Part shown: piece by piece, positions 37,957 through 46,804 of the stretch | Position numbering within the stretch: the stretch's first letter is position 1 | Layout of the letters: each line of letters starts with the position of its first letter | Assembly (NCBI RefSeq): GCF_000244875.1 | Contig: NC_016791.1 | Span: 62,001 to 126,000, forward strand | Source of the DNA: Clostridium sp. BNL1100 | GTDB lineage: Bacteria > Bacillota > Clostridia > Acetivibrionales > DSM-1351 | DNA: 64,000 nucleotides | Reading direction: 5' to 3' | Position numbers and translations under genes: made by a program | The notes under the pieces: model-generated | Told to the model about the DNA's origin: nothing | The model's database searches: none | What the model saw: only the letters and a program-made list of their open reading frames with translations

Positions 37957-39201
37957 ATGACAGAAAAAAAGAAAGTATTTCTCACCCCGCAATATTTTAG
38001 AAAATTTAAATGTATCGGCTCTGAATGTGAGGATTCCTGCTGTAAAGGTTGGAGGGTTAATATTGACAAGGAAACTTATAAAAAGTATAGAAGCGTTCAA
38101 AATAATGAATTAAGGCCTCTGTTAGATAAGTATGTAAGTCGTGAAAGAAAAAATGGTGGAGACCTTGAGACTTATGCAAAAATTAAGATGCTTGATGAAG
38201 AAGCCAGATGTCCTTTTCTCAACGATAAAAAGCTATGCAGGATACAACTTCAATATGGTGAAGGATATCTTTCAAAAGTCTGTACAACTTACCCTAGGTC
38301 TGGAAATAAAGTGGACAATACAATTGAAATGGTTACCTCTCTGTCCTGTCCGGCTGCGGCGAGATTGGCCCTCTTGAATCCTGAAATCATGGAGTTTGAT
38401 GAATACGAAGATGTTTCATATTCATGGATAGTGGGAACCTTTGAATTAAACACACAGGACAAACAGTTGGTTAATAGACCAATAAAATATTTTTGGGATA
38501 TCAGGATATTTACCATAGATATTTTGCAGAACAGAAAATATCTATTATGGGAAAGGCTCATTATTCTAGGCCTCTTTATAGAAAAGCTAAACCAATGTGT
38601 GAATGAAAATAAAATAGATGATATACCCAATATAATACAATCCTATAATAAGATGATAGAAGAAGGAACATTTAAAGGAGTTCTTGATTCTATACCGGTT
38701 GATTGTACAGTTCAATTGCAGCTTATTAAGGATATTATTGATATTCGTGTAAACAGGGGAGTTCTTAATAAAATATATTTGGAATGTTATGAAAAATTCC
38801 TAAAAGGAATTAATTATACTGAAGAAGCAACTAAGGAAGAAATTAAAGATAACTACCAGAAGGCGTTTGAAGAATATTACAAACCGTATATGGATAATCA
38901 TGAATATATACTGGAAAATTATCTTGTTAATTATGTATTTGCAAGATTATTTCCGTTTACCGACGGTTCAGTTTTTGATGCATATATCATGTTGGTTTTA
39001 CATTATGCGATTATAAAGGTTCATTTGATTGGAATGGCAGGATATAATAAGGGTCTTAATGAAGAGATTATAATAAGACTTATATCCACATTTACTAAAA
39101 TTGTTGATCATAATACCGTTTTTCTCAAAGATATTGCAAAGCAGTTAAGTGAGAAGAATTACAATACTCTGGCATATATGACTATTATAATAAAAAATTA
39201 A
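37957..39201 (+). CDS. fliB: Flagellin lysine-N-methylase FliB
   Basis: FliB-type proteins methylate surface lysines of flagellin. The 414-residue protein carries the family's cysteine-rich N-terminus: FKCIGSECEDSCCKGWRVNI, then CPFL, KLCRIQ and YLSKVCTTYPR. These cysteines can hold an iron-sulfur cluster. The position right after hag supports flagellin as substrate. The ATG at 37957 follows TTGGAGG; the longer frame overlapping hag is not used. Confidence 0.9.
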   Translation: MTEKKKVFLTPQYFRKFKCIGSECEDSCCKGWRVNIDKETYKKYRSVQNNELRPLLDKYVSRERKNGGDLETYAKIKMLDEEARCPFLNDKKLCRIQLQYGEGYLSKVCTTYPRSGNKVDNTIEMVTSLSCPAAARLALLNPEIMEFDEYEDVSYSWIVGTFELNTQDKQLVNRPIKYFWDIRIFTIDILQNRKYLLWERLIILGLFIEKLNQCVNENKIDDIPNIIQSYNKMIEEGTFKGVLDSIPVDCTVQLQLIKDIIDIRVNRGVLNKIYLECYEKFLKGINYTEEATKEEIKDNYQKAFEEYYKPYMDNHEYILENYLVNYVFARLFPFTDGSVFDAYIMLVLHYAIIKVHLIGMAGYNKGLNEEIIIRLISTFTKIVDHNTVFLKDIAKQLSEKNYNTLAYMTIIIKN

Positions 39202-39239
39202 TATTTATATAGAAAAATATAGCTGCCCCCAAAAACTGC

Positions 39240-39267
39240 TAAATACATACTTGCTTTTTTCCGATAA
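39240..39267 (+). promoter_or_regulatory. Sigma-D (FliA) promoter of flaG-fliD-fliS
   Basis: TAAA (39240-39243), 16 bases, then TCCGATAA (39260-39267) is close to the sigma-D consensus with one extra spacer base. It lies 31 bases before the flaG start. Confidence 0.72.
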
Positions 39268-39297
39268 AATAAGCAGAAGAGTTTTGGAGGTGCAGGT

Positions 39298-39687
39298 ATG
39301 AAAATAGATAGCAATGAATTAATGAGTAATAGTATCAGTTCAAAAAGCAGTAACACAGATATTCAAAAAATAATAAGTACAATAGGCAAACCCGATCGGA
39401 TGTTGACAGCGACAAAGTCGATATCCCAAATAACTGATTATGATAAAGACAACATGCCTGTCTCTGAGAGAGTAGTTATCGAAGCGATACAGAAAGCAAA
39501 CAAGGCGATTTCCGGCGGGAATAGAAGATTCGAATTTTCTATTCATGAAAAAACAAATGAGATAGTTGTAAAGGTGTTTGACTCAGATACAAATGAACTG
39601 ATTCGTGAGATTCCTAACGAAAAGGTTTTGGATATGGTAGCAAAAATATGTGAGATGGCTGGCATATTAGTTGACGAAAGAAGGTAG
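39298..39687 (+). CDS. flaG: FlaG family protein
   Basis: This 129-residue protein has the FlaG core FEFSIHEKTNEIVVKVFDSD followed by REIPNEKVLDMVAKI. FlaG influences filament length in other bacteria. It opens the flaG-fliD-fliS gene set under its own sigma-D type promoter, and GGAGG precedes the ATG. Confidence 0.9.
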   Translation: MKIDSNELMSNSISSKSSNTDIQKIISTIGKPDRMLTATKSISQITDYDKDNMPVSERVVIEAIQKANKAISGGNRRFEFSIHEKTNEIVVKVFDSDTNELIREIPNEKVLDMVAKICEMAGILVDERR

Positions 39688-39691
39688 AGAT

Positions 39692-42040
39692 ATGAATTTT
39701 AACAGTTCCTCAAGCACAAGCGGATTGCAGGGCACTACAAATTACTCAAGACTGACCGGAATGATATCAGGTTTTGATACTGATGCTTTGGTCAAGGCAG
39801 CGCTTTCAAAGGATCAGGCGAGAATTGATAAGATAAAGCAAAGCAGAGAGTTGAATATGTGGATGATTGATTCTTATAGAGATGTAACATCATCACTGCA
39901 GAGCTTTTATAATCAATTTTTCGATAATGTTACATCAACCACTAGCTTGAAATTGACATCAACATTTTCCAGTTACACTGCTGCTTTGGTTGCAGGTAGT
40001 CCTTCTGATGTTATCAGTGTAACGGCAGTAGGGGGAGCTAAAGCTGGAATATACTCATTATCAAATATTGTTGCAGCAACCTATGCTCGTATATCGACGG
40101 GGGCAAATGTAACTAATACTGTTGAGACAGGTGTGATTTCTCAGGCAGATTTAGATACAATAAAAAGTTCCAGCTATAATAATATTTTTAGAATAACCCT
40201 CAATGGTAAAACAGTAGATACAACACTGGATAATGACTCCGGTCAAATTTCCAGTGTAGATGATTTGGTTTCTCAACTCCAAAGTAAATTAAACAATGCA
40301 TTTGGAACGGATTCTTTAGGGAATGGTAAAATAAAAGTGGAAAATAATGGTGGTAGACTTAAATTTACTACCCTTAGAAACACGGATACTTTTTCAATAG
40401 GTACTGTAAATAATGAAGGAGCAGGTAAATTATTCAGCACAGTACCCTCAGGTACTACCCCTTTTGAATTAAATGGGGGTAATAATCAGTTTGACCTCAC
40501 TATTGGTACTACTAAAAAAACTATTACCGTACAGCCGTTGGCCGGAAACTCAACTTTTACAACTGCAGATGATTTAAAAGCTGCCATTCAGAATGGAATT
40601 GATGCTGCCTTCGGAGCAGGTTCGGGCGTAACGGCAGATATAAATAATGGGAAAGTTGTACTTAAATCTGACGCTGGTGTTAATTTTTATACAGGGTATA
40701 CACCTAATGGGGCTACTAATGCAATACTTCAGATTGATAGCTCCAATACCTCAAATAAGGTTGATTTAAATGCAAAGCTGTCAAATATAGGTACAGGCTT
40801 TACAATTGACCCATTTAAAAATTCCGATGGGACATCAATTAAAAATGCAGATGGTACTTTTTCAAATAATATAGAATTTACAATAACAAGTTCTAAGGGA
40901 ACCTCCACCTTTTCATTTGACCCTGCGACTACATCAATAAATGATATAATAAGAAAAGTAAATATGGACACTACAGCGAATGCTACCATGACCTATGATA
41001 TTACGACTAATAGCTTTAAAATACAGGCAAAAGATTCAGGTGCTACCTCCAAGCTTGATATAGTGGATACATCAGGAGGGTTCATGTCATCACTTGGGAT
41101 TGCCGGTACAGGTGCTGTCGGAAGTGATGCAAGTGTGACAGTGACAGGTGAGGACGGAACCTCCATGACAATAGTAAGGCCCAATAATTCATTTACCTAT
41201 GCCGGACTTACATTTAATATCTCTAAGGATATGCCAGCAGGTGCAGATCCAATAAAAGTAACCGTTGCAAGTGATACAAGTAAAACCTTTAATACTATTA
41301 AAAGTTTTGTAGACCAATATAATGCCTTAATTGATAAGTTAAATTCAAAGATAAGTGAGAAAAAAGATCGTAGTTATATGCCATTAACTGAGAATCAAAA
41401 GGCATCAATGACAACTGATCAGATAGAAAAGTGGGAAGCAAAAGCTAAAACAGGATTGCTCCATGGTAATACTGATATACAGAATACATTAGACAGATTA
41501 AGATCCGCTTTATATGATTCAGTAGAGGGTGTCGGTATAAGTTTATATTCTATAGGTATAACTACATCGAAAGATTATAAGCAAAAGGGTAAACTTGTAT
41601 TAGTTGATGATGGAGCGAAATTGAAGGAAGCACTGGCTAATAATCCGGAGGAGGTTACCAATCTGTTTACCGCAGCTTCGGACAAGAGCTATTATGATGC
41701 TTCGGGTGACTCTGCAATCAAAAAAGAAAGGTATAAAGAATCAGGTCTTGCAGATAGGTTTTCCGATATTATACAGGATGCTATTAGTACAAGACCTAAT
41801 GCCAAGGGCAATACGGGTTCCTTAATAATAAAAGCCGGCCAGGTCGGTGATGTATCAGAATACACTAATTCCCTAATAAAGGAGATTACGGGCTTTGATA
41901 AAACAATAGCTGATTTAAATGTAAAGCTCACTTCCAAGGAAAATACACTATATGCAAAGTATGCAAACATGGAAAAGATGCTAAGCCAGATGAGTTCACA
42001 ATCTAACTGGCTTGCATCCCAATTCAGTTCTGGACAATAA
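39692..42040 (+). CDS. fliD: Flagellar filament cap FliD
   Basis: FliD (HAP2) caps the filament and assists flagellin folding. The 782-residue protein begins with TGMISGFDTDALVKAALS and ends in the C-terminal coiled coil, with the conserved stretch FVDQYNALIDKLNSKI and an amphipathic end helix. The large middle holds the exposed cap domains, rich in Thr, Asn and Ser. The ATG at 39692 was chosen over the TTG at 39671, which overlaps flaG. Confidence 0.95.
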   Translation: MNFNSSSSTSGLQGTTNYSRLTGMISGFDTDALVKAALSKDQARIDKIKQSRELNMWMIDSYRDVTSSLQSFYNQFFDNVTSTTSLKLTSTFSSYTAALVAGSPSDVISVTAVGGAKAGIYSLSNIVAATYARISTGANVTNTVETGVISQADLDTIKSSSYNNIFRITLNGKTVDTTLDNDSGQISSVDDLVSQLQSKLNNAFGTDSLGNGKIKVENNGGRLKFTTLRNTDTFSIGTVNNEGAGKLFSTVPSGTTPFELNGGNNQFDLTIGTTKKTITVQPLAGNSTFTTADDLKAAIQNGIDAAFGAGSGVTADINNGKVVLKSDAGVNFYTGYTPNGATNAILQIDSSNTSNKVDLNAKLSNIGTGFTIDPFKNSDGTSIKNADGTFSNNIEFTITSSKGTSTFSFDPATTSINDIIRKVNMDTTANATMTYDITTNSFKIQAKDSGATSKLDIVDTSGGFMSSLGIAGTGAVGSDASVTVTGEDGTSMTIVRPNNSFTYAGLTFNISKDMPAGADPIKVTVASDTSKTFNTIKSFVDQYNALIDKLNSKISEKKDRSYMPLTENQKASMTTDQIEKWEAKAKTGLLHGNTDIQNTLDRLRSALYDSVEGVGISLYSIGITTSKDYKQKGKLVLVDDGAKLKEALANNPEEVTNLFTAASDKSYYDASGDSAIKKERYKESGLADRFSDIIQDAISTRPNAKGNTGSLIIKAGQVGDVSEYTNSLIKEITGFDKTIADLNVKLTSKENTLYAKYANMEKMLSQMSSQSNWLASQFSSGQ

Positions 42041-42071
42041 ATAGAGACTAGAGAACAGCAGGAGGTTGCTA

Positions 42072-42476
42072 ATGATGGTAAACAACGGTTATAATCAATA
42101 TAAAGAAAATTCAGTATACACGGCTACTCCAGAGGAACTGACTCTGATGTTGTATAATGGTTTGGTTAAATTCATTATGCTGGCACAGAGTGCTATTGAC
42201 GAGAAGAACATTGAAAGAGCCAATAACTCAATTATTCGTGCACAGGATATAGTCAGGGAATTTCAGGTGACCTTGGATATGAAATACGAAGTATCCAAAC
42301 ATCTAGATAGCATATATGATTACATGTACAGAAGATTGATTCAGGCAAATATAAAAAAAGATAAAGACATTCTGGAAGAAGTACTGGCAATGGCAAAAGA
42401 TCTCAGAGATACATGGACACAGGCTATGAAGCTTTCAAAACGGAATGTTTCATCCACGGATCAGATTGCAAGGTAA
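42072..42476 (+). CDS. fliS: Flagellar export chaperone FliS
   Basis: FliS binds the flagellin C-terminus and prevents premature polymerisation. Its 134 residues have the family start YNQYKENSVYTATPEELTLM and LYNGLVKFIMLAQSAI. GGAGG precedes two adjacent ATG codons; the first (42072) has the better spacing. Confidence 0.95.
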   Translation: MMVNNGYNQYKENSVYTATPEELTLMLYNGLVKFIMLAQSAIDEKNIERANNSIIRAQDIVREFQVTLDMKYEVSKHLDSIYDYMYRRLIQANIKKDKDILEEVLAMAKDLRDTWTQAMKLSKRNVSSTDQIAR

Positions 42477-42494
42477 GTATTGAATAGTTAAAAG

Positions 42495-42535
42495 CACCTC
42501 GCACACAATCAGAGATTTAGTGCGAGGTGTATTTA
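42495..42535 (+). terminator. Terminator after fliS
   Basis: The perfect 10-bp stem CACCTCGCAC / GTGCGAGGTG with a 15-base loop is followed by TATTTATTAATT. Confidence 0.75.
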
Positions 42536-42563
42536 TTAATTACTGGGCTTTGGAGGAGAAATA

Positions 42564-43046
42564 ATGACACCTGAACAATATATTCAAAAACTTACTGAAC
42601 TGTCCTTTAAAAAGTCAGATAATATGAAAAAGATTTTAGATCTTACAAAAAAACAGTCTCAAGTAATAACTGAAGACAGTATAAATGAACTGCAAAGTCT
42701 AATTGACATAAAGCAGAAACTTATAGATGAAATTAATGAGTTGGATGACGCATTTGAGGTATATTATTCTAGGCTGAAATCCATCCTTGGAATAGAGAGT
42801 ATGGAAGAAGTAAGCATATCTAAGTATCATGAAGCTGTCCGACTACAAAAGACTATCAAAACAATATTTGATACAATAAAAGAAATACAAGTTGCTGAAA
42901 AAGAAAATAATCTGAGGGCCAGAGGTGTTCTCGACAGTCTGGGAGGACAAATAAGGCAGGTAAAACAAGGTAAGGTAGCAAACAACGGCTATAATATCGG
43001 AGGAAAACTGCCTCAACAGTCATATTATTTTGACACAAAAAAATAA
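42564..43046 (+). CDS. FlgN/FliT-like flagellar chaperone
   Basis: This 160-residue, almost fully helical protein sits where fliT normally follows fliS. Its composition and helix pattern (LTELSFKKSDNMKKIL, LQSLIDIKQKLIDEINELDD) resemble the FlgN/FliT chaperones. A second member, flgN, lies 12 kb upstream. No signature is strong enough for a single name. Confidence 0.65.
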   Translation: MTPEQYIQKLTELSFKKSDNMKKILDLTKKQSQVITEDSINELQSLIDIKQKLIDEINELDDAFEVYYSRLKSILGIESMEEVSISKYHEAVRLQKTIKTIFDTIKEIQVAEKENNLRARGVLDSLGGQIRQVKQGKVANNGYNIGGKLPQQSYYFDTKK

Positions 43047-43062
43047 AGTTATACTTTAGATT

Positions 43063-43095
43063 AAGTACACCTATCTCTAATGGGTGTACTTTTTA
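43063..43095 (+). terminator. Terminator at the end of the flagellar cluster
   Basis: AGTACACC (43064-43071) pairs with GGTGTACT (43083-43090), followed by TTTTT. Confidence 0.85.
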
Positions 43096-43218
43096 CATAT
43101 AGAGGAATAAATATTTATTATACTCTTTGTTAACATAAATTACAAGACTGCACATTGTTTGGGCATTGATGTATAATAATACAAAAATATACAAAAGATT
43201 GAAAGGATGGTAGTACAA

Positions 43219-44553
43219 ATGAGATTAAAGAACAAGTTAAAGATTTTTAGTGTAATGGTTTTTATGTTAATCATCGTAGTTTCAAGCAGTATGGTATTTG
43301 CGGCAGACCCCAACACCTGGACCACAAAAGCACCTCTCAATACTGCAAGATGTTACTCAGAAGCAGTAGTTCTAAACGGCCAGATATACGTTATTGGAGG
43401 AACTGCATATTCTACGCTAAGCTCAGTTGAACAGTATGACCCTGTAGCTGATACCTGGACCACAAAAGCACCCATGTCAGTGGCAAGAAATGGTCATCAA
43501 CTAGCAGTAATAGGCGGTAAAATATACGCAGTAGGAGGCGGGGCCACCGATTTAAAATCAGTTGAAGAATATAATCCTGAAACCAATACCTGGACAACCA
43601 AGGCTTCTATGGCATATGGAAGGGATGACCTTGCAACAGTCGTATTAAATGGCAAAATATATGCAATAGGAGGAAGTCAACTTACCTCGGTGGAGGAATA
43701 TGATCCGGCAAACAATATATGGATAACAAAGGCTCCAATGTCCGTTGGCAGACAACAGTTTAAAGCAGTTGTGATAAACGGGAAAATATATGCAATAGGT
43801 GGTTACAACAGTACTGGTAAATATCTCAATTCTGTAGAAGAGTATGATCCTCAAACTAATACATGGACAACAAAGGCATCTATGAACATTGGCAGATCAA
43901 ATTTGGAAATAGCTGTATTAAATGGGAAAATATATGTAATGGGGGGATCGTCCCTTAATACGACCGATGTTTTTAAATCCATAGAGGAATATGACCCTGA
44001 AACTAACATTTGGACAATAAAGACGTCAATGCTGGCTTATGGAGGTAAATCAGCGGTATTTAACGGGAAAATATATATGGTTGGGGCTGATGGCGGCAAA
44101 GCAGTTGAAGAATATGACCCTACTTTAAATAAATGGACTCTTGATGCACCTATGCTTAATGGAAGAGGGAGTCACAGTGTAGTGGTGTTAAACGGTAAGA
44201 TTTATGCTATAGGAGGAACTTATGGAGGTGCTACAGCTTTAAACTCAGTCGAAGAATACACCCCCACCAACACAGGAGACCCCGGTGATGGTGGCAATGA
44301 GAATCCACCGGTTATTACAGGAAACAGTGCAATACTTGAATTAACAATGGTTAACGGAGTGATAAAGGAATACGATTTAAATGCTGCTGAACTTGACAGC
44401 TTTTTAACTTGGTATGATAACAGCTCAGAAGGCAGTGCACCATCGTATTACATATTTAATAAAAAGTATAATATCAAACCTTTCTTAAGTAGAAAGGAAT
44501 ATATCGCATATAACAAAATAGCAAGCTTCGAAGTTAAGGAATATGCAGAATAA
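43219..44553 (+). CDS. Secreted kelch-repeat protein
   Basis: A signal peptide (about 1-27, ending SSSMVFA) is followed by seven kelch repeats. Each has the form TWTTKAPM, then a VLNGKIYAIGG strand pair and SVEEYDP, and together they fit a seven-bladed beta-propeller. A Gly/Pro/Asn-rich linker leads to a C-terminal domain of about 70 residues. The ligand is unknown; an extracellular carbohydrate or surface protein is likely. The ATG at 43219 is better spaced from AAGGATGG than the ATG at 43207. Confidence 0.88.
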   Translation: MRLKNKLKIFSVMVFMLIIVVSSSMVFAADPNTWTTKAPLNTARCYSEAVVLNGQIYVIGGTAYSTLSSVEQYDPVADTWTTKAPMSVARNGHQLAVIGGKIYAVGGGATDLKSVEEYNPETNTWTTKASMAYGRDDLATVVLNGKIYAIGGSQLTSVEEYDPANNIWITKAPMSVGRQQFKAVVINGKIYAIGGYNSTGKYLNSVEEYDPQTNTWTTKASMNIGRSNLEIAVLNGKIYVMGGSSLNTTDVFKSIEEYDPETNIWTIKTSMLAYGGKSAVFNGKIYMVGADGGKAVEEYDPTLNKWTLDAPMLNGRGSHSVVVLNGKIYAIGGTYGGATALNSVEEYTPTNTGDPGDGGNENPPVITGNSAILELTMVNGVIKEYDLNAAELDSFLTWYDNSSEGSAPSYYIFNKKYNIKPFLSRKEYIAYNKIASFEVKEYAE

Positions 44554-44589
44554 TTCATATTCCGGTTAAGTTATTAGATTTTAAATAAC

Positions 44590-44642
44590 AAGTGCAGTTG
44601 TTAAATCAACATAAAATGGTTTAACAATTGCACTTATTTTTT
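44590..44642. terminator. Bidirectional terminator
   Basis: AAGTGCAGTTGTTAAA (from 44590) pairs with TTTAACAATTGCACTT (ending 44635), with TATTTTTTA beyond. It lies between the convergent kelch and hydrolase genes. Confidence 0.85.
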
Positions 44643-44645
44643 ACG

Positions 44646-45623
44646 TTATTTCTTCACTGCTTTCTCAGCTTCCTCAACACATTCAATTGAAAATTCAACT
44701 ACCTGGTCTATATATTTATTCTGCGAGGACAAATAGCTTTCACCATAAGTGGTTGAGCCTGAATTCCAATAGTGTGCCTGTACTGGACTTTTTCTTTTAT
44801 ACATCTCATAAATCAGCTTTGTATTATCAGAGGTACTGGGAGTGTCCTGTGCCGCATCAATCAAAAGTACCGGAGTTGGAATAATAGAAGATACTTTTGA
44901 TATTACGTCCAGTGAGCTGTCAACCTTTGAAATCTTTTTAACAGCAAATTTCACAGCCGGTTTAAAGGGGATGTCAGGAAGCCACATGGACGATTCCACT
45001 ACATAATCAATGTAATCATCAATATTTGAGTAAGGACTGTCTGCAATTACACCTATAATACTATCTCTATATGGGGTCTGTGTCAGTGCGGACAGACATG
45101 AAGACGCTCCAGTAGAGAAACCCATTAAAATAATCTGTTCAGTAGTCCGCTGGTTAAGATATTTTACAGCACCTAAAACATCAGCGGTCTCGGTTCTACC
45201 GAAGGTTGAGATTGAACCGGATGAGTTGCCGGAACCTCTCAGGTCAAAGGTCATTACGTTGAAACCTTCTCTATTCAGACTTGCAATCAGCGGGAAGGTT
45301 TGTTCCTCAAATTGAAGTCTGTTTTTTCCATAGCCGTGAACCATAAGTACAGTTTTTTTGGAACCGCTGTATGGGAAAAACCAGCCGTTTATTTTTTCTT
45401 TGGATTCACCTACCGTAAAGCTTATATTATTATAGTCAGGTGCTATATTGGAGGATATCTGAGGAGTAGTAACCTTTATGGGATGGGTAATTCTCCATGC
45501 TGAAAAAAAGGAAAGCGCAGCTACAGCGGCTAATAATAAAACCAATATATAGATTACTGCCAAAAAAATATTCTTAGGTAAAACACTTTTACGCTCTGCA
45601 TAAGCAACAGGAAAAAGCCGCAT
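44646..45623 (-). CDS. Membrane-anchored alpha/beta hydrolase
   Basis: This 325-residue protein has one N-terminal transmembrane helix (about 17-42) and an extracytoplasmic alpha/beta hydrolase domain. The oxyanion region is MVHGYGKNR, the nucleophile elbow GFSTGAS, and an acidic residue follows in LLIDAAQDTPS. In the usual place of the catalytic His, before the last helix, the sequence reads STTYGESYLSS, so the His appears replaced by Tyr. Substrate unknown; the enzyme may be inactive or use another residue. Confidence 0.85.
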   Translation of the reverse strand: MRLFPVAYAERKSVLPKNIFLAVIYILVLLLAAVAALSFFSAWRITHPIKVTTPQISSNIAPDYNNISFTVGESKEKINGWFFPYSGSKKTVLMVHGYGKNRLQFEEQTFPLIASLNREGFNVMTFDLRGSGNSSGSISTFGRTETADVLGAVKYLNQRTTEQIILMGFSTGASSCLSALTQTPYRDSIIGVIADSPYSNIDDYIDYVVESSMWLPDIPFKPAVKFAVKKISKVDSSLDVISKVSSIIPTPVLLIDAAQDTPSTSDNTKLIYEMYKRKSPVQAHYWNSGSTTYGESYLSSQNKYIDQVVEFSIECVEEAEKAVKK

Positions 45624-45797
45624 ATAAACTATCCTCCATTATTATATAATTTACCAAATCCCAAGGAATGCTCGTAGACTTACAGAAATACCATATTGAC
45701 TTATGATTTCCTAAGCTTTATTATATTTTTATTTACAGGGAATGTAAATACAATATCGATAATTGTTAAAACATGTCTAAAGGGAAGGAATTGTGTT

Positions 45798-46688
45798 ATG
45801 AGTGAGATTTGCAGCTGCTGTCCGAGACATTGCAGAGTTGACAGAAATAATTATAAGGGTTTTTGCGGGGCGCCTGAACTGCCAAAGGTTGCTAAGGCTT
45901 TTTTGCATATGTGGGAAGAACCTTGTATCAGCGGTACCAATGGCTCTGGAACGGTTTTTTTTAGCGGCTGTAATTTAAAGTGTGTATTTTGTCAGAATTA
46001 TGAAATAAGTCAGGAGGGTTATGGAAAGGTAATAACCATAAGCAGACTGCAGGAGATTTTCATGGATTTGTTTGAAAAAGGTGCACATAATATTAATCTT
46101 GTAAATCCATCACATTACACAAAAGCCATTAAAGAAGCGATTCTACCGTTAAAACAGCAGGGTAGGATTAATATTCCCATAGTCTATAATACAAATGGAT
46201 ATGATACACCAGAAACCTTACTGGATATGAAGGGGATAGTAGATGTGTATCTGCCTGATTTTAAGTACTTTTCAGAGAAAACAGCTGTAAAATATGCGGC
46301 AGCATCGGATTATCCTCAAGTTTGCAGGAACGCAATTATAGAAATGCATAAGCAGGTGGGTTCGCCAGTATTAGACTCGTTCGGAATTATAAAAAAAGGG
46401 CTCATCATCAGACATCTTATTTTGCCGGGACATGTTAAAGAGAGTATAAGTATTCTGGATTGGATATCCGAAAATCTACCCGGAGATGTTTATGTATCCC
46501 TTATGAGCCAGTATACCCCTTATTACAATGCCTGTAATTTCCCTGAAATAAACAGGCCTATTACAAGAAACGAATACGATAAGGTGGTTAACCACCTTTA
46601 CAAACGTGGGCTGGAAGAGGGATATGTTCAGGAAAGGGAATCCTCAGACACACAGTATATTCCGGATTTTAATCTGGATGGGGTTTAA
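45798..46688 (+). CDS. PflX-type radical SAM protein
   Basis: This 296-residue protein belongs to the radical SAM group COG1313 (PflX-like), related to pyruvate formate-lyase activating enzymes. The N-terminus has a cysteine-rich SCCPRHCRVDRN and GFCGAP, then the cluster motif CNLKCVFC near residues 58-65. The substrate is unknown, although a glycyl radical enzyme activase-like role is often proposed. The start at 45798 follows GGGAAGGAA; the longer frame from 45696 has no ribosome binding site. Confidence 0.88.
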   Translation: MSEICSCCPRHCRVDRNNYKGFCGAPELPKVAKAFLHMWEEPCISGTNGSGTVFFSGCNLKCVFCQNYEISQEGYGKVITISRLQEIFMDLFEKGAHNINLVNPSHYTKAIKEAILPLKQQGRINIPIVYNTNGYDTPETLLDMKGIVDVYLPDFKYFSEKTAVKYAAASDYPQVCRNAIIEMHKQVGSPVLDSFGIIKKGLIIRHLILPGHVKESISILDWISENLPGDVYVSLMSQYTPYYNACNFPEINRPITRNEYDKVVNHLYKRGLEEGYVQERESSDTQYIPDFNLDGV

Positions 46689-46804
46689 AATTTTGTAAAA
46701 AAAGATTGCAATTTAGAAAAATGTGATTTATAATTTTAGTTGTCATTTCTATATTTTTCTATTTTATCTATAAAATATTTCAATCTTAATTTACATTATT
46801 GAAC

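Noticed and set aside
45746-45762. TAAA and CGATAA before the PflX-like radical SAM gene as a sigma-D promoter
   Set aside because: The spacing is about 8 bases, far from the required 15.
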